From DASXHY01 sp035552155 (GTDB lineage: Bacteria > Verrucomicrobiota > Verrucomicrobiia > Limisphaerales > DASXHY01), in the NCBI GenBank assembly GCA_035552155.1, contig DASZLX010000035.1, positions 62,001-126,000 of the forward strand: a stretch of 64,000 nt of DNA. Reading direction: 5' to 3'. This document shows, piece by piece, positions 37,021 through 45,871 of this stretch; the first letter of the stretch is position 1, and every line of letters begins with the position of its first letter. The notes below the pieces were generated by a model. The model searched no databases. It saw only the letters and a list, made by a program, of their open reading frames with translations, and was not told the origin of the DNA. A program made the position numbers and the translations under genes.

Positions 37021-38145
37021 TTGTTTCCCGCCATCAAAACACACAATATTGGCTTGGCGTTAATTCTCCAAAAATTGAACCTCCCGCAAACAACTGCCTC
37101 CAGACCGGCTCGCAACGCACCCGCCCCAGGCCAAAGCGAAAATATTCTGTTGATCCGTTTCAAATCGATTGGCGACGTCCTTTTTACGCTGCCGGCAGTT
37201 CACCTTATCCGGGAAAATTTCCCGAATGCGAAAATCACTTTTCTGACCTCCAAGGAAAACGTGCCGTTGATTTCTGGTTTTCGCGAGCTGGATGAAGTGC
37301 GCTGCATTGACCGCTCCGTTTATCATCGCGGAAACCCGGTGGCAATTTTGCGACACTCGATTTCTCTCTGGCGCTGGCTGCGCCGGAGTAAGTTTTCTTT
37401 GACCGTGGATTTTCAAGGCTACGGTGAAACCGCATTCATTGCGTGGCTCAGCGGCTCGCCGCAACGGTGGGGCAGCGTCTATCGGGCCGGGCGCGGCTGG
37501 GCCTATACTCGCCCGGTCCAGCGCGATGATCAGGCTCATCCCGCTGACTGGAATCTTTCGCTCCTGCGGCAATGCGGATTGAGCGGCGGGCCCATTCACA
37601 ATGAATTTGTCGTGCCCGACGCCGCCCTCGGCGAAGCGCGGCAATTTTTCGCCACTCACGGCCTGGACCCTGCCAAACCCACACTGTTCATCCAGCCCTT
37701 TACGAGCACGCCGAGAAAATGCTGGCCACTCGAAAACTTCCTGACGCTGGCCCGCCATTTCAAAGAGCGCGGGGTGCAAATCCTCTTTGGCGGTGGACCA
37801 GCGGACCTCGTTGCGCTCGCGCCCGCTCAACAGGAAGGCTTTCCCGTTTCCGCCGGCGTTCCCCTGCTCGTCACTGCGGGCCTGATGAAACTTTCCACGA
37901 TGATTCTGGGCGGCGACACCGGCTTGCTGCACCTCGCCGTGGCGATGAACAAAAGAGTCATCATGCTCATGTCTTCATCTGTGCACACCCGATGTCATCC
38001 GTTCCAACATGCCGATTGGATACTTACTCCGCCGCCTGCCGGCACCATATCCCACATCACGACCGGCGTCGTCATCGCCGCCTGCTCGCATGCATTCGCC
38101 GAATTGCATCCGGGCGCACCGATTTGCTCGTCGCCAGTGTCATGA
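37021..38145 (+). CDS. Glycosyltransferase family 9 (heptosyltransferase-like)
   Basis: The 374-residue protein has ILLIRFKSIGDVLFTLPAVH, the start of GT9 transferases, and DFQGYGETAFIAWLSGSPQR, LFIQPFTSTPRKCWPLENF, ILFGGGPADLVALA and GGDTGLLHLAVAMNKRV at the nucleotide-sugar site. Such enzymes add heptose or other sugars to the LPS core. The N-terminal 40 residues are of spacer style and the annotated start is a TTG; a later start is possible. The last bases overlap the DoxX gene on the other strand. Confidence 0.88.
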   Translation: MFPAIKTHNIGLALILQKLNLPQTTASRPARNAPAPGQSENILLIRFKSIGDVLFTLPAVHLIRENFPNAKITFLTSKENVPLISGFRELDEVRCIDRSVYHRGNPVAILRHSISLWRWLRRSKFSLTVDFQGYGETAFIAWLSGSPQRWGSVYRAGRGWAYTRPVQRDDQAHPADWNLSLLRQCGLSGGPIHNEFVVPDAALGEARQFFATHGLDPAKPTLFIQPFTSTPRKCWPLENFLTLARHFKERGVQILFGGGPADLVALAPAQQEGFPVSAGVPLLVTAGLMKLSTMILGGDTGLLHLAVAMNKRVIMLMSSSVHTRCHPFQHADWILTPPPAGTISHITTGVVIAACSHAFAELHPGAPICSSPVS

Positions 38146-38598
38146 TTGCTTCTTCGCCGGCCCGCCCGCGATGACAGCATCAATCGACGCCTTCCCGCCG
38201 CCGTAAATCAACACGATCAGCGCCACACCAATGGCGAGAATATGATACTCAAACCCCTCGCCCTTTTGGTTCCCAAACCAGTTCATGAAAAAACCGTTGT
38301 GCGCGTGGACCGTGGCCACCGCCACCGCCATCTCCACCGCGATGCCAAAGGCGGCCACGCGGCTCAGGAAGCCGGTGATCAATCCCAGCGATCCCAGGAA
38401 TTCCGCCGCAATCGCCAGCACGGCAAACGCGGCGGGAATGTGCATCTGCTGCGTGAAAAAGTTCATCGTGCCGCTGAAGCCGTAACCGCCGAACCAGCCG
38501 AGAACCTTTTGCGCACCGTGCGGAAACATGACGACACCGAGTATCAATCGCGCCAGCGTGGGCGCGAAACTGTTGTTGGTCTTAAACAGGAATTTCAT
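38140..38598 (-). CDS. DoxX family membrane protein
   Basis: The 152-residue protein has four membrane segments and reads LARLILGVVMFPHGAQKVLG, GWFGGYGFSG and VMFPHG in the DoxX way, with FGIAVEMAVAVATVHAHNGF at the centre. DoxX proteins are small quinone-linked or oxidoreductase-associated membrane proteins. It is third and last in an SDR-pirin-type operon opposite a LysR gene. Confidence 0.9.
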   Translation of the reverse strand: MKFLFKTNNSFAPTLARLILGVVMFPHGAQKVLGWFGGYGFSGTMNFFTQQMHIPAAFAVLAIAAEFLGSLGLITGFLSRVAAFGIAVEMAVAVATVHAHNGFFMNWFGNQKGEGFEYHILAIGVALIVLIYGGGKASIDAVIAGGPAKKQS

Positions 38599-38630
38599 AA
38601 TGTGTTTTAAATAAGTTTGTTCGTGAAACT

Positions 38631-39383
38631 TCAGGCTGCATAACCGCCATCGATAAGCAATCCCGCGCCGGTGATGTAACTGGCTTCGGGACCGGCAAGA
38701 TAAGCCACCAGGCCCGCAATTTCTTCGGAGCGGCCGTAGCGTCCCAGAGCGAGGTCAGGCAGCGTCGCACGGCCCCATTCGCTATCCGCGGGATTCATGT
38801 CCGTGTCCACTGGTCCCGGCTGGACATTATTCACAGTGATTTTGCGCGGTCCCAAATCACGGGCGAGACCGCGAGTCAAGCCCGCCACCGCCCCCTTCGT
38901 CATCGCGTAAACACTGCCGCCCACGAACGGCACGCGGTCGGAATTCACGCTGCCAATATTGATGATACGCCCGCCGTCCCGCATGTGCCGCACCGTCTCC
39001 TGTGTCGCCACGAACAATCCGCGGACATTGACCGCGAATAATTTTTCGAAGTCCTCCATCGGGAATTTATCTACCGCCCCCATCACCGCCAAGCCGGCAT
39101 TGTTCACCAGGATGTCTATGCCGCCGAATTTCTCGACTGTCTTCGACACCGCCGCGCGAACAGCCTCCGTGTTTGCCGCGTCCGCCTTGAGGGCCAGAGC
39201 CTTCCCGCCCGCGCCTTCAATGGCGCGCACAACTTCATCCGCCTTATCGGGCGACGAACTGTAAGTGAGCGCGACCGCCGCGCCATCGGCCGCCAGACGT
39301 TTTGCGATGGCGGCGCCGATACTCCGCGAACCGCCTGTCACGAGAGCAACTTTGCCCGAGAGTTTTTGACTATTTGTGTTCAT
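38631..39383 (-). CDS. Short-chain dehydrogenase/reductase
   Basis: The 250-residue SDR has the nucleotide loop TGGSRSIGAAIAKRL, LVNNAGLAVMG, catalytic Ser in INIGSVNS, and YAMTKGAVAGLTRGLARDLG with the YxxxK pair. C-terminal GPEASYITGAGLLIDGGYAA is typical of the FabG-like group. It reduces a carbonyl substrate with NAD(P)H; the substrate is not predictable. The start MNTNSQKLSG was chosen over the longer frame. It lies between DoxX and pirin genes. Confidence 0.92.
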   Translation of the reverse strand: MNTNSQKLSGKVALVTGGSRSIGAAIAKRLAADGAAVALTYSSSPDKADEVVRAIEGAGGKALALKADAANTEAVRAAVSKTVEKFGGIDILVNNAGLAVMGAVDKFPMEDFEKLFAVNVRGLFVATQETVRHMRDGGRIINIGSVNSDRVPFVGGSVYAMTKGAVAGLTRGLARDLGPRKITVNNVQPGPVDTDMNPADSEWGRATLPDLALGRYGRSEEIAGLVAYLAGPEASYITGAGLLIDGGYAA

Positions 39384-39443
39384 GATTTTATTTGGTTGGA
39401 GTTTAAAGAATCGCACGGGCGCGAACGCCCGTGCCACTATCCG

Positions 39444-40145
39444 TCAGTTCAAGTCGAACAAGAGCACCTGCGACGGTTTGGTCGCGCTGAGTTCAAGGCT
39501 GCCCTGCTCATCGATTGCCGCGGCGTCGCCGCCGGACAATTTTTTGCCGTTGAGCGAAACCTCGCCCTCGGCCACGTGCAGCCATGCATGGCGCCCGGGA
39601 GCGACCGTATGCGTCACGCGATTGCCCTCGCCCAATTTGCCGAGCCAGAGGTCGGCGTCCTGGTTGATGGCAATGGAACCATCCCGGCCCGTCTTGCTCG
39701 TGATCAGGTTCAACCGGCCTTCCGGCGCATCCTTCATGGATTTCTCCGCATAACTTGGCGTCGCGCCCCGGCGATCCGGCTGGATCCAGATTTGCAGCAG
39801 GTGCACGGCTTCCTCGCTGGAAGGATTGAATTCGCTGTGCTGCACACCCGTCCCCGCGGCCATGTATTGCACCTCGCCGGGCCGGATGATGCGTCCATTG
39901 CCCATCGAATCCTTGTGCTCCAGCGACCCGCTGAGCACGTAGGTGATGATTTCCATGTCGCGATGCGGATGCGTGCCGAAGCCCATCCCTGGCATCACGA
40001 GATCGTCGTTGATCACGCGCAGGCTGCGATAACCCATCCATTCCGGGTCGTGATAGTTCGCGAAACTGAACGTGTGATAAGAATCGAGCCAGCCATGATT
40101 GGCGTGGCCCCTTTCATTTGCTTTCCGAATTGTCGTTGTTTTCAT
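39444..40145 (-). CDS. Pirin family protein (YhaK/YhhW-like)
   Basis: The 233-residue bicupin reads GWLDSYHTFSFANYHDPEWM, the pirin entry, and GMGFGTHPHRDMEIITYVLS, which carries the metal-binding His pair; GVQHSEFNPSSEEAVHLLQI supplies the next His and Glu. Members act as quercetinases or redox-sensing cupins. It lies 86 bases from a divergent LysR gene and before the SDR and DoxX genes, a usual detoxification-type operon. The start MKTTTIRKANERG is preferred. Confidence 0.92.
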   Translation of the reverse strand: MKTTTIRKANERGHANHGWLDSYHTFSFANYHDPEWMGYRSLRVINDDLVMPGMGFGTHPHRDMEIITYVLSGSLEHKDSMGNGRIIRPGEVQYMAAGTGVQHSEFNPSSEEAVHLLQIWIQPDRRGATPSYAEKSMKDAPEGRLNLITSKTGRDGSIAINQDADLWLGKLGEGNRVTHTVAPGRHAWLHVAEGEVSLNGKKLSGGDAAAIDEQGSLELSATKPSQVLLFDLN

Positions 40146-40202
40146 GCTCCTTAGATACGCCCCGGACAGCCTTCCGTGAAATATCATGTTTCTTGCCTGA
40201 GC

Positions 40203-40217
40203 ATAACTATCAGTTAT
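40203..40217. promoter_or_regulatory. LysR-type palindrome between pirin and lysR genes
   Basis: ATAACTATCAGTTAT is a perfect 6+3+6 palindrome, fitting the T-N11-A core of LysR boxes. It lies 15 bases before the LysR start and 58 bases before the pirin start, where it could govern both divergent promoters. Confidence 0.72.
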
Positions 40218-40231
40218 AGTCGGCGGCACAC

Positions 40232-41125
40232 ATGGAACTGCGCCATCTGCGTTACTTCGTGGCCGTGGCCGAGACGGAAAACGTCTCGCGCGCGGCGCTC
40301 AAGCTCCATGTGTCGCAGCCGGGCATCAGCCGGCAAATCCGCGATCTCGAAGATGAAATCGGTTTTCAACTTTTCGAGCGTAGCGCGAAATCCCTCAAAC
40401 TCACCGATGCGGGAAAAAGTTTTTTGACGGAAGCGCGCGCCGTTTTGCAGCGCGCCGATGAAGCCGTGAAAACAGCGCGCGCGATTGCCACCGGCGGACA
40501 AGGCGAACTGCACGTCGGTTACGCGCCCTCGCCCACCTCCCGCATTCTGCCGCCGGCATTGCGCGCCTTCCAGGCCGACCTGCCCAACGTGCGCGTGAAA
40601 CTGCACGATTTTTCCACCGAAGAAATGGTCACCGGCCTGCGTGACGGCAAATTGCAGATCGCATTTCTCGTGCGCCTGAGCGACGGCATGTTGCGCGGGT
40701 TGCATTTCGAGGAGCTGATGCGCGACCCCATTTGCCTGGCGGCTTCGCCAAAACATCCGCTCGCCCGGCGGCGTTCGGTCAGCCTCGCTGAAGTCGTGCG
40801 CGAACCGCTCGTGATGTACAGCCGCGCGGAATATCCCGAGGCGCACGAGGAACTCGTCAAGATGTTCGCTCAAACCAAAGACAAACCGCGCATTGCGGCC
40901 GAGCATGACGGCGTGGCGAGCTTGATCGCCGGGGTGGAATCGGGCGAAGGCGTGGCGCTCGTTCCGGAATCGATCGGATGCATTGCCGGACCGCGCCTCA
41001 AACTGGTGCGCGTCTCGCCCGCGCCGCCGCCCTTGATCATCGGCGCCGCGTGGCCAAAGGATGGCTTGACTCCCACAGCCGGACGATTTTTAAAATGCGC
41101 GCAGGAAGTGGTGATTGAGCGTTGA
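40232..41125 (+). CDS. LysR-family transcriptional regulator
   Basis: The 297-residue regulator has the winged helix (HLRYFVAVAETENVSRAALK, LHVSQPGISRQIRDLEDEIG, FQLFERSAKSLKLTDAGKSF) and the two-lobed periplasmic-type effector domain. It likely controls the divergently transcribed pirin-SDR-DoxX operon through the palindrome in the 86-base spacer. The effector is unknown. Confidence 0.92.
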   Translation: MELRHLRYFVAVAETENVSRAALKLHVSQPGISRQIRDLEDEIGFQLFERSAKSLKLTDAGKSFLTEARAVLQRADEAVKTARAIATGGQGELHVGYAPSPTSRILPPALRAFQADLPNVRVKLHDFSTEEMVTGLRDGKLQIAFLVRLSDGMLRGLHFEELMRDPICLAASPKHPLARRRSVSLAEVVREPLVMYSRAEYPEAHEELVKMFAQTKDKPRIAAEHDGVASLIAGVESGEGVALVPESIGCIAGPRLKLVRVSPAPPPLIIGAAWPKDGLTPTAGRFLKCAQEVVIER

Positions 41126-41216
41126 AACTCTGCGCAGCGGCATCGCAAATATTCCAATTTGTTTTATTCCATACCGGCATTGAAACGTTTTCGCGGCAGC
41201 GTTTTCCCATCGACTG

Positions 41217-42113
41217 TCATTCCCACGGACTGACGCCGATGTCTTTTTCCGCAATCCCCAATTGCTCCAGGGCCTCGCTGTAACCACAATCCACCGCCGC
41301 CTCGATTCGCTTTCGCGCGCTGGTGAAGGTTCCAATCGTCAGTGGCTTCAGCGGCGAAAAAACCTGAAGATGAATTCCCGGTGGCGGCTGCTTAAGGAGC
41401 TCCAGCGCGGCGTTGTAATGCATGTATTGCCGCGTCGTCCACGCCTCGGCGACTTTGGGAAATTCCGGAAACGCCACCCGCCCCAACCAGCGCGAGATGG
41501 GTTTCAGCCGCAAATCGGGGCTATGTGTCAGCACCACGGTAATGTCCGTCGCGCCGTCCTGGATGGCGCGTTGAATCGGAATCGGATCCGACACGCCGCC
41601 GTCCGCGAACGGATGTCCATCCACGTAATCGTAGCCGCGCGTCGCCAGTGGCATCGAAGCCGTGGCGCGCAGCGCGGCAAAAACTCTCTCATCATGAGCG
41701 TGAAAATAAACCGGCTCGCCCGTGTGACAGTCCGTAAGCACGATAAAGAAACGCGTCGGGGCCTTTTGCAACGCTTCCACCGACAGCGGTACATGCTGAC
41801 GAAAGACGTGGTCCACGAGATAGGCGATATCAATCACCGGCTTGTGCCGCAGAAAATTTGTTTTGCGGACCACCTTGCAGGCGTGCTCCCGCCAGATGGC
41901 CAGGCCCGGTTGCCACATGCCTGCGACAAAATAAGCGGCGGAACAAGCGCCCGAAGAGGCGGCATAGGTCAGATCATATTGGCAAAGTCCCCGTTGGTAG
42001 AGAAAGGCCAGCACGCCCGCCGCCCAGGCCCCGCGCATGGCGCCGCCCTCGATGATTAAAGCAGTCTTGCGAGGAATCTCCCTGGCTTCCAACTTTGTTG
42101 GCGAAGTTAACAT
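41217..42113 (-). CDS. Patatin-like phospholipase
   Basis: The 298-residue lipid acyl hydrolase has the oxyanion glycine stretch ALIIEGGAMRGAWAAGVL, the nucleophile in YAASSGACSAAYFVAG and the acid in FADGGVSDPIP. The usual GxSxG is ASSGA here, with Ala in place of both outer Gly positions, but the Ser-Asp dyad is kept. No signal peptide is seen. The start at 42113 is uncertain; another Met at 42152 would add 13 residues. Confidence 0.85.
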   Translation of the reverse strand: MLTSPTKLEAREIPRKTALIIEGGAMRGAWAAGVLAFLYQRGLCQYDLTYAASSGACSAAYFVAGMWQPGLAIWREHACKVVRKTNFLRHKPVIDIAYLVDHVFRQHVPLSVEALQKAPTRFFIVLTDCHTGEPVYFHAHDERVFAALRATASMPLATRGYDYVDGHPFADGGVSDPIPIQRAIQDGATDITVVLTHSPDLRLKPISRWLGRVAFPEFPKVAEAWTTRQYMHYNAALELLKQPPPGIHLQVFSPLKPLTIGTFTSARKRIEAAVDCGYSEALEQLGIAEKDIGVSPWE

Positions 42114-42293
42114 CTTTTTCCCGGCATCGCCGCGGTATGCAGCGATCACCATACCTTGGACGAAAAGATAACATGGCTTATTCGAAGCGGGAAGAAAAAC
42201 GCGGTCCGGTAATGTACCAATAGCGCATCGGGTAACACCCCGATGGCACAATTTTGCGCTTTAAAACGGCGAACCAGGGCCCGTCGCCATCCG

Positions 42294-43067
42294 TCAAATT
42301 TGTGACGCCGAAGTGCGTTTGAGGATGACCCTGATAATGGTTGAGACGTTATCCTTGAATTGCGGATCCGCCTGGAGATTCTTCCACACCGTCGCATTCC
42401 CAAAAGCCTGCCAATGCTTTTTGTGCTCGTCCAGATTCTCGCCGCAGGTCATGTAAACAAGGCTCGGCATCGTGGAACCGGCGAGCATTCGCGAGTAAAA
42501 AATCGGCGCCAGGCCCACGTCCTTCATCACGCCGATTTCGCCACTCTCGAACATTTTGATTTTGTTCAAACCCTTGTCTTCGCTGGGGCTGATGTAATTG
42601 CGCAATTCGAAGACATTCGGCTTTTTGTCCGCGGGCGGCAGGGACATTCGCTTCATGCCGTCGAATGCAACCAGCAGGGAAGTTTCAAATCGTTCGTAAG
42701 GCGTGTTGGCTTTTGTCGCGTCCAAAAAATCAGCCGCTGCCTTTTGATAAACCGAATCGGCGGCCAGCTTCGCAGGAATGGCCTCAAACGCTTCGAACGA
42801 CTCGGCCGGCAGCAGAACGTAAATTTTGTTCGTCGGCGAATCCTCCATTTCCGTGAATACGCCCACGGGCTGAACGCCGAGCCGGTTGTAAGCGGGAACC
42901 GCCGCGTTCTGCCAGTAATCACTGATGCGTTTCTGCTGCTCGGCCGACTTCGTAATATAAACCCGTAATTCATAATATTGCCGGCCCTCCGCGCCGGTGG
43001 CGCGCGAAGAGTCGGAGAAAAAAATGAGGACGGAAGCAGCGACGAGAAAAAAGAATCGCAAGGTCAT
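42294..43067 (-). CDS. Secreted NIPSNAP family protein
   Basis: The 257-residue protein has a signal peptide (MTLRFFFLVAASVLIFFSDS) and two NIPSNAP-type ferredoxin-like domains: YYELRVYITKSAEQQKRISD with GVFTEMEDSPTNKIYVLLP, and FELRNYISPSEDKGLNKIKM with VYMTCGENLDEHKKHWQAFG. Function of bacterial NIPSNAP proteins is not known; they are frequent in Verrucomicrobia. It is monocistronic as far as can be seen, with 180 bases to the patatin gene downstream. Confidence 0.9.
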   Translation of the reverse strand: MTLRFFFLVAASVLIFFSDSSRATGAEGRQYYELRVYITKSAEQQKRISDYWQNAAVPAYNRLGVQPVGVFTEMEDSPTNKIYVLLPAESFEAFEAIPAKLAADSVYQKAAADFLDATKANTPYERFETSLLVAFDGMKRMSLPPADKKPNVFELRNYISPSEDKGLNKIKMFESGEIGVMKDVGLAPIFYSRMLAGSTMPSLVYMTCGENLDEHKKHWQAFGNATVWKNLQADPQFKDNVSTIIRVILKRTSASQI

Positions 43068-43316
43068 TGGCCACTCAGACGCTGGCGCGTTTTCAAGGTT
43101 ACATCAGACCGAAGATGCGGCTTATCGAACACAGCCCCGTTTGCTGTTGCGCCTCCGGCGGTTCGGTAGTTTTTCGGATGTCTGCGCTGGACTAGACTCA
43201 TAGTCCAAGAGCCCATTGTGAATAACTAAGGGTAAATTCCCATTGGAAAAAAAGCCTTACCCTTTTAACTTCCCCGCGGTTCCTCTTGGTTTTTTCAGAG
43301 CCGTGGAATCGTAGTG

Positions 43317-43349
43317 AAAAGGGCGGCAAAGAGCTCGTGCCGCCCTTTT
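43317..43349 (+). terminator. Strong hairpin terminator without an upstream gene
   Basis: AAAAGGGCGGCA (43317-43328) and its exact complement (43338-43349) form a 12-bp stem with a 9-base loop; the plus strand continues TTTTGCTTTTT. It is one of the best terminators in the window, yet the only upstream gene on either side is the NIPSNAP gene reading away from it. Confidence 0.85.
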
Positions 43350-43380
43350 GCTTTTTCCGAATCTAGGTTCTCCGCAGATT

Positions 43381-43563
43381 GGGTGCGACTGAAAGTGAGG
43401 GTCAAATGGCCGAACGCGCGCTGTGATCTCCCTCTCTGCCATGAAATGGCGGAGAGGGCCGGGGTGAGGTGGTGCTCATCATTCTTACTGCCCGCGAAAG
43501 AGTGAGATCAGGCTTTTCATCAAATAATTCCAGCCACTATCCCTCACTTCCTGTCGCACCCCC
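43381..43563. mobile_element. MITE-like element, copy A
   Basis: The element has no coding capacity. Its ends are GGTGCGACTGAAAGTGAGGG (43382-43401) and the near reverse complement CCCTCACTTCCTGTCGCACC (43541-43560), 18 of 20 matching. It is flanked by CCGCAGATT on the left and CCGCAAATT on the right, which may be a slightly decayed duplication. The inner part includes CCTCTCTGCCATGAAATGGC, shared with copy B at 60043. Confidence 0.85.
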
Positions 43564-43654
43564 CGCAAATTACGCAGATTGAAATTACTCCCCAAAAATT
43601 GACACGATTCCGTAAAGTATTTGGAATCTGCGTAATCTGCGCAATCTGCGGATT
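43563..43654. repeat. Inverted array of CGCAGATT-type 9-nt units before uvrB
   Basis: Left: CCGCAAATTACGCAGATT (43563-43580). Right: three nonamers AATCTGCGT, AATCTGCGC and AATCTGCGG (43625-43651) in inverted sense. The same word occurs at 22644-22707. It lies 50-140 bases before uvrB. Confidence 0.75.
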
Positions 43655-43706
43655 CGCCCGTCCTCCGCGCGTTGACACCTCCGCACACCGCCCGTAAGTT
43701 CGTTTT

Positions 43707-45764
43707 GTGTTCGAACTCGTTTCTCCCTACCAACCCGCCGGAGACCAGCCGCAAGCCATTGCGAAGCTGTCCGAAGCCGTTTCCGCGGGCGCCAAACACC
43801 AGACGCTGCTCGGTGTCACCGGTTCCGGAAAAACTTTCACGATTGCGAACGTGATCAAAAATATCGAGAAACCGACCCTCGTCATTTCGCATAATAAAAC
43901 GCTCGCCGCCCAGCTTTACGCCGAGTTCAAAAGCTTTTTCCCCAACAACGCCGTCGAATATTTCGTCAGCTACTTCGATTACTACCAGCCTGAAGCCTAC
44001 ATTCCGCGCACCGACACCTTCGTCGAAAAGGATTCCAGCGTGAACGAAGAAATCGAGCGCATGCGCCTTTCCACGATGAGCTCGCTGTTCTCCCGGCGCG
44101 ACGTCGTCGTCATCGCGAGCGTGTCCTGCATTTACGGCATCGGCAGCCGGGAGGATTACGAGGCCATGGTCATCGCCGTGCGCGTGGGCCAGCAGATGAC
44201 CCGCGACCATTTCCTCCATCGCCTCGTGGATTTGCAATACACGCGCAACGACATCGAATTCATGCGCGGCCAGTTCCGCGTGCGCGGCGACACGGTGGAG
44301 CTTTGCCCCGCCGGACGCGAGGACGCGTTGCGCGTGGAATTTTTCGGCGATGAAATCGAGCGCATCACGCAATTCGAGCCGCTCACCGGCGAGAAAATCG
44401 ACACGCTCGATTCCGTGATGGTTTTTCCCGCAAAACAATTCGTCGCGCCCGCCGATAAGCTGCGCCCCGCCCTGCTAGCGATTCGCGAGGAACTGAGTGA
44501 GCGCATCGCGTGGTTCGAAAAACACGGCAAACTCCTCGAAGCGCAACGCATCAAGATGCGCACCGAATATGATTTGGAAATGATGGAGGAAATGGGCTTT
44601 TGCTCTGGCATCGAGAATTATTCGCGCCACCTCGCCGCCCGCGCCCCGGGCTCGCGGCCCTTCACACTGTTCGATTTTTTTCCGAAGGATTATTTGCTCG
44701 TGATCGACGAATCCCACGCCACCGTGCCGCAAATTGGCGGGATGTATGAAGGCGACCGCTCGCGCAAGACCGTGCTGGTGGAGCACGGTTTTCGCCTGCC
44801 CAGCGCGCTCGACAATCGCCCGCTGGCCTTCGAGGAATTTCAATCGTTGCAGAACCAGACGATTTACGTCAGCGCCACTCCCGGCCCGCGGGAATTGGAC
44901 TGGTCCGGCAACCGGGTGGCCGAACAAATTGTCCGCCCTACCGGCCTCATCGATCCCAAAATCACCGTCAAGCCGTTGAAGGGCCAGATTGATGATTTAA
45001 TCAACGAAGCCCGCAAGCGTTCCGATTCCAAGGAACGCGTGCTCGTCACCACGCTCACCAAACGCACCGCCGAGGAGCTGACCGATTACCTGCGCGACAT
45101 CGGCATCAAGGTCCAATATCTCCACAGCGAAATCGGCGCCATCGAGCGCGTCGAAATCCTGCGCGCCTTGCGCAAGGGCGAGTTCGACGTCCTTGTCGGC
45201 ATCAATCTTCTGCGCGAAGGGCTGGACCTGCCGGAAGTTTCGCTGGTGGCCATTCTCGACGCGGACAAGGAAGGTTATTTGCGCAGCGCCACCAGTCTCA
45301 TCCAAACCGCGGGCCGCGCCGCGCGCCATCTCCATGGCGAGGTGATTCTTTACGCGGACGTGATGACGCAAAGCATTCAAAAATTTCTCGCGGTCTCAGA
45401 ATATCGCCGCAAAAAACAAATCGCCTACAACGAGGAGCATCACATCACTCCCCGCAGCGTCAGCCGCGCCGTGGAGGACAGCCTGGCGACCTATCAAACC
45501 AATCGCGACGCGGCCCATTCGGTTTTGCAGGAAGGCGGCGTGGATATCGACATCAGCGAAACCATCAAGGAACTCGAAGGCGAAATGCTGGCCGCGGCGA
45601 ACAACCTCGAGTTCGAAAAGGCCGCCCTCATGCGCGATCAGATCCGCGAGTTAAAGAGAAGCCTGGACGGCGGGGCATCCTCTCCCGCCCCGAAAAGCGG
45701 GCCGGTCAGCTATGGCCGGGAAAAGTTTGCGTCGCGCGGGCGTGGCAAATCCCGCGCCCGTTAG
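43707..45764 (+). CDS. uvrB: Excinuclease ABC subunit B
   Basis: The 685-residue damage-verification helicase has FELVSPYQPAGDQPQAI at its start (GTG start codon), Walker A GVTGSGKTFT, the beta-hairpin region YFDYYQPEAYIPRTDTFVEK, motif II DESHATVPQIGGM, motif V-VI GINLLREGLDLPEVSLV and QTAGRAARH, and a C-terminal UVR domain for UvrC contact (EMLAAANNLEFEKAALMRDQ). The protein is intact. It acts with UvrA and UvrC in nucleotide excision repair. The rhomboid gene follows about 110 bases downstream. Confidence 0.97.
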   Translation: MFELVSPYQPAGDQPQAIAKLSEAVSAGAKHQTLLGVTGSGKTFTIANVIKNIEKPTLVISHNKTLAAQLYAEFKSFFPNNAVEYFVSYFDYYQPEAYIPRTDTFVEKDSSVNEEIERMRLSTMSSLFSRRDVVVIASVSCIYGIGSREDYEAMVIAVRVGQQMTRDHFLHRLVDLQYTRNDIEFMRGQFRVRGDTVELCPAGREDALRVEFFGDEIERITQFEPLTGEKIDTLDSVMVFPAKQFVAPADKLRPALLAIREELSERIAWFEKHGKLLEAQRIKMRTEYDLEMMEEMGFCSGIENYSRHLAARAPGSRPFTLFDFFPKDYLLVIDESHATVPQIGGMYEGDRSRKTVLVEHGFRLPSALDNRPLAFEEFQSLQNQTIYVSATPGPRELDWSGNRVAEQIVRPTGLIDPKITVKPLKGQIDDLINEARKRSDSKERVLVTTLTKRTAEELTDYLRDIGIKVQYLHSEIGAIERVEILRALRKGEFDVLVGINLLREGLDLPEVSLVAILDADKEGYLRSATSLIQTAGRAARHLHGEVILYADVMTQSIQKFLAVSEYRRKKQIAYNEEHHITPRSVSRAVEDSLATYQTNRDAAHSVLQEGGVDIDISETIKELEGEMLAAANNLEFEKAALMRDQIRELKRSLDGGASSPAPKSGPVSYGREKFASRGRGKSRAR

Positions 45765-45871
45765 AGCTTTTGAAAAATACGGGAGCTGCGGAAGCCAAAA
45801 TTCAAAAAAGACCGCTCTGTCTTTTCCTTTCCAAACAGGTACAGTATTTTTGAAAAAGTTCTAGCTCATAC

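Larger units (their letters stand above)
43068..43706. other. Long spacer with terminator, MITE and unit array upstream of uvrB
   Basis: About 640 bases without a protein gene. It holds, in order, an undefined stretch to 43316, a strong terminator (43317-43349), the MITE-like element (43381-43563) and an inverted CGCAGATT array (43563-43654), after which uvrB starts. As no coding gene precedes the terminator on the plus strand, the stretch 43150-43316 may encode a small RNA. Confidence 0.7.

Noticed and set aside
43485..44438. 317-codon minus-strand ORF opposite the uvrB start, ending VRQEVRDSGWNYLMKSLIS
   Set aside because: Antisense to uvrB and read through the MITE; a similar VRQEVRDTG tail appears at 24656 because of the shared element end.
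45764..45868. AAAAATAC/GTATTTTT inverted words after uvrB
   Set aside because: Arms are short and interrupted; too weak to call a terminator or repeat element.
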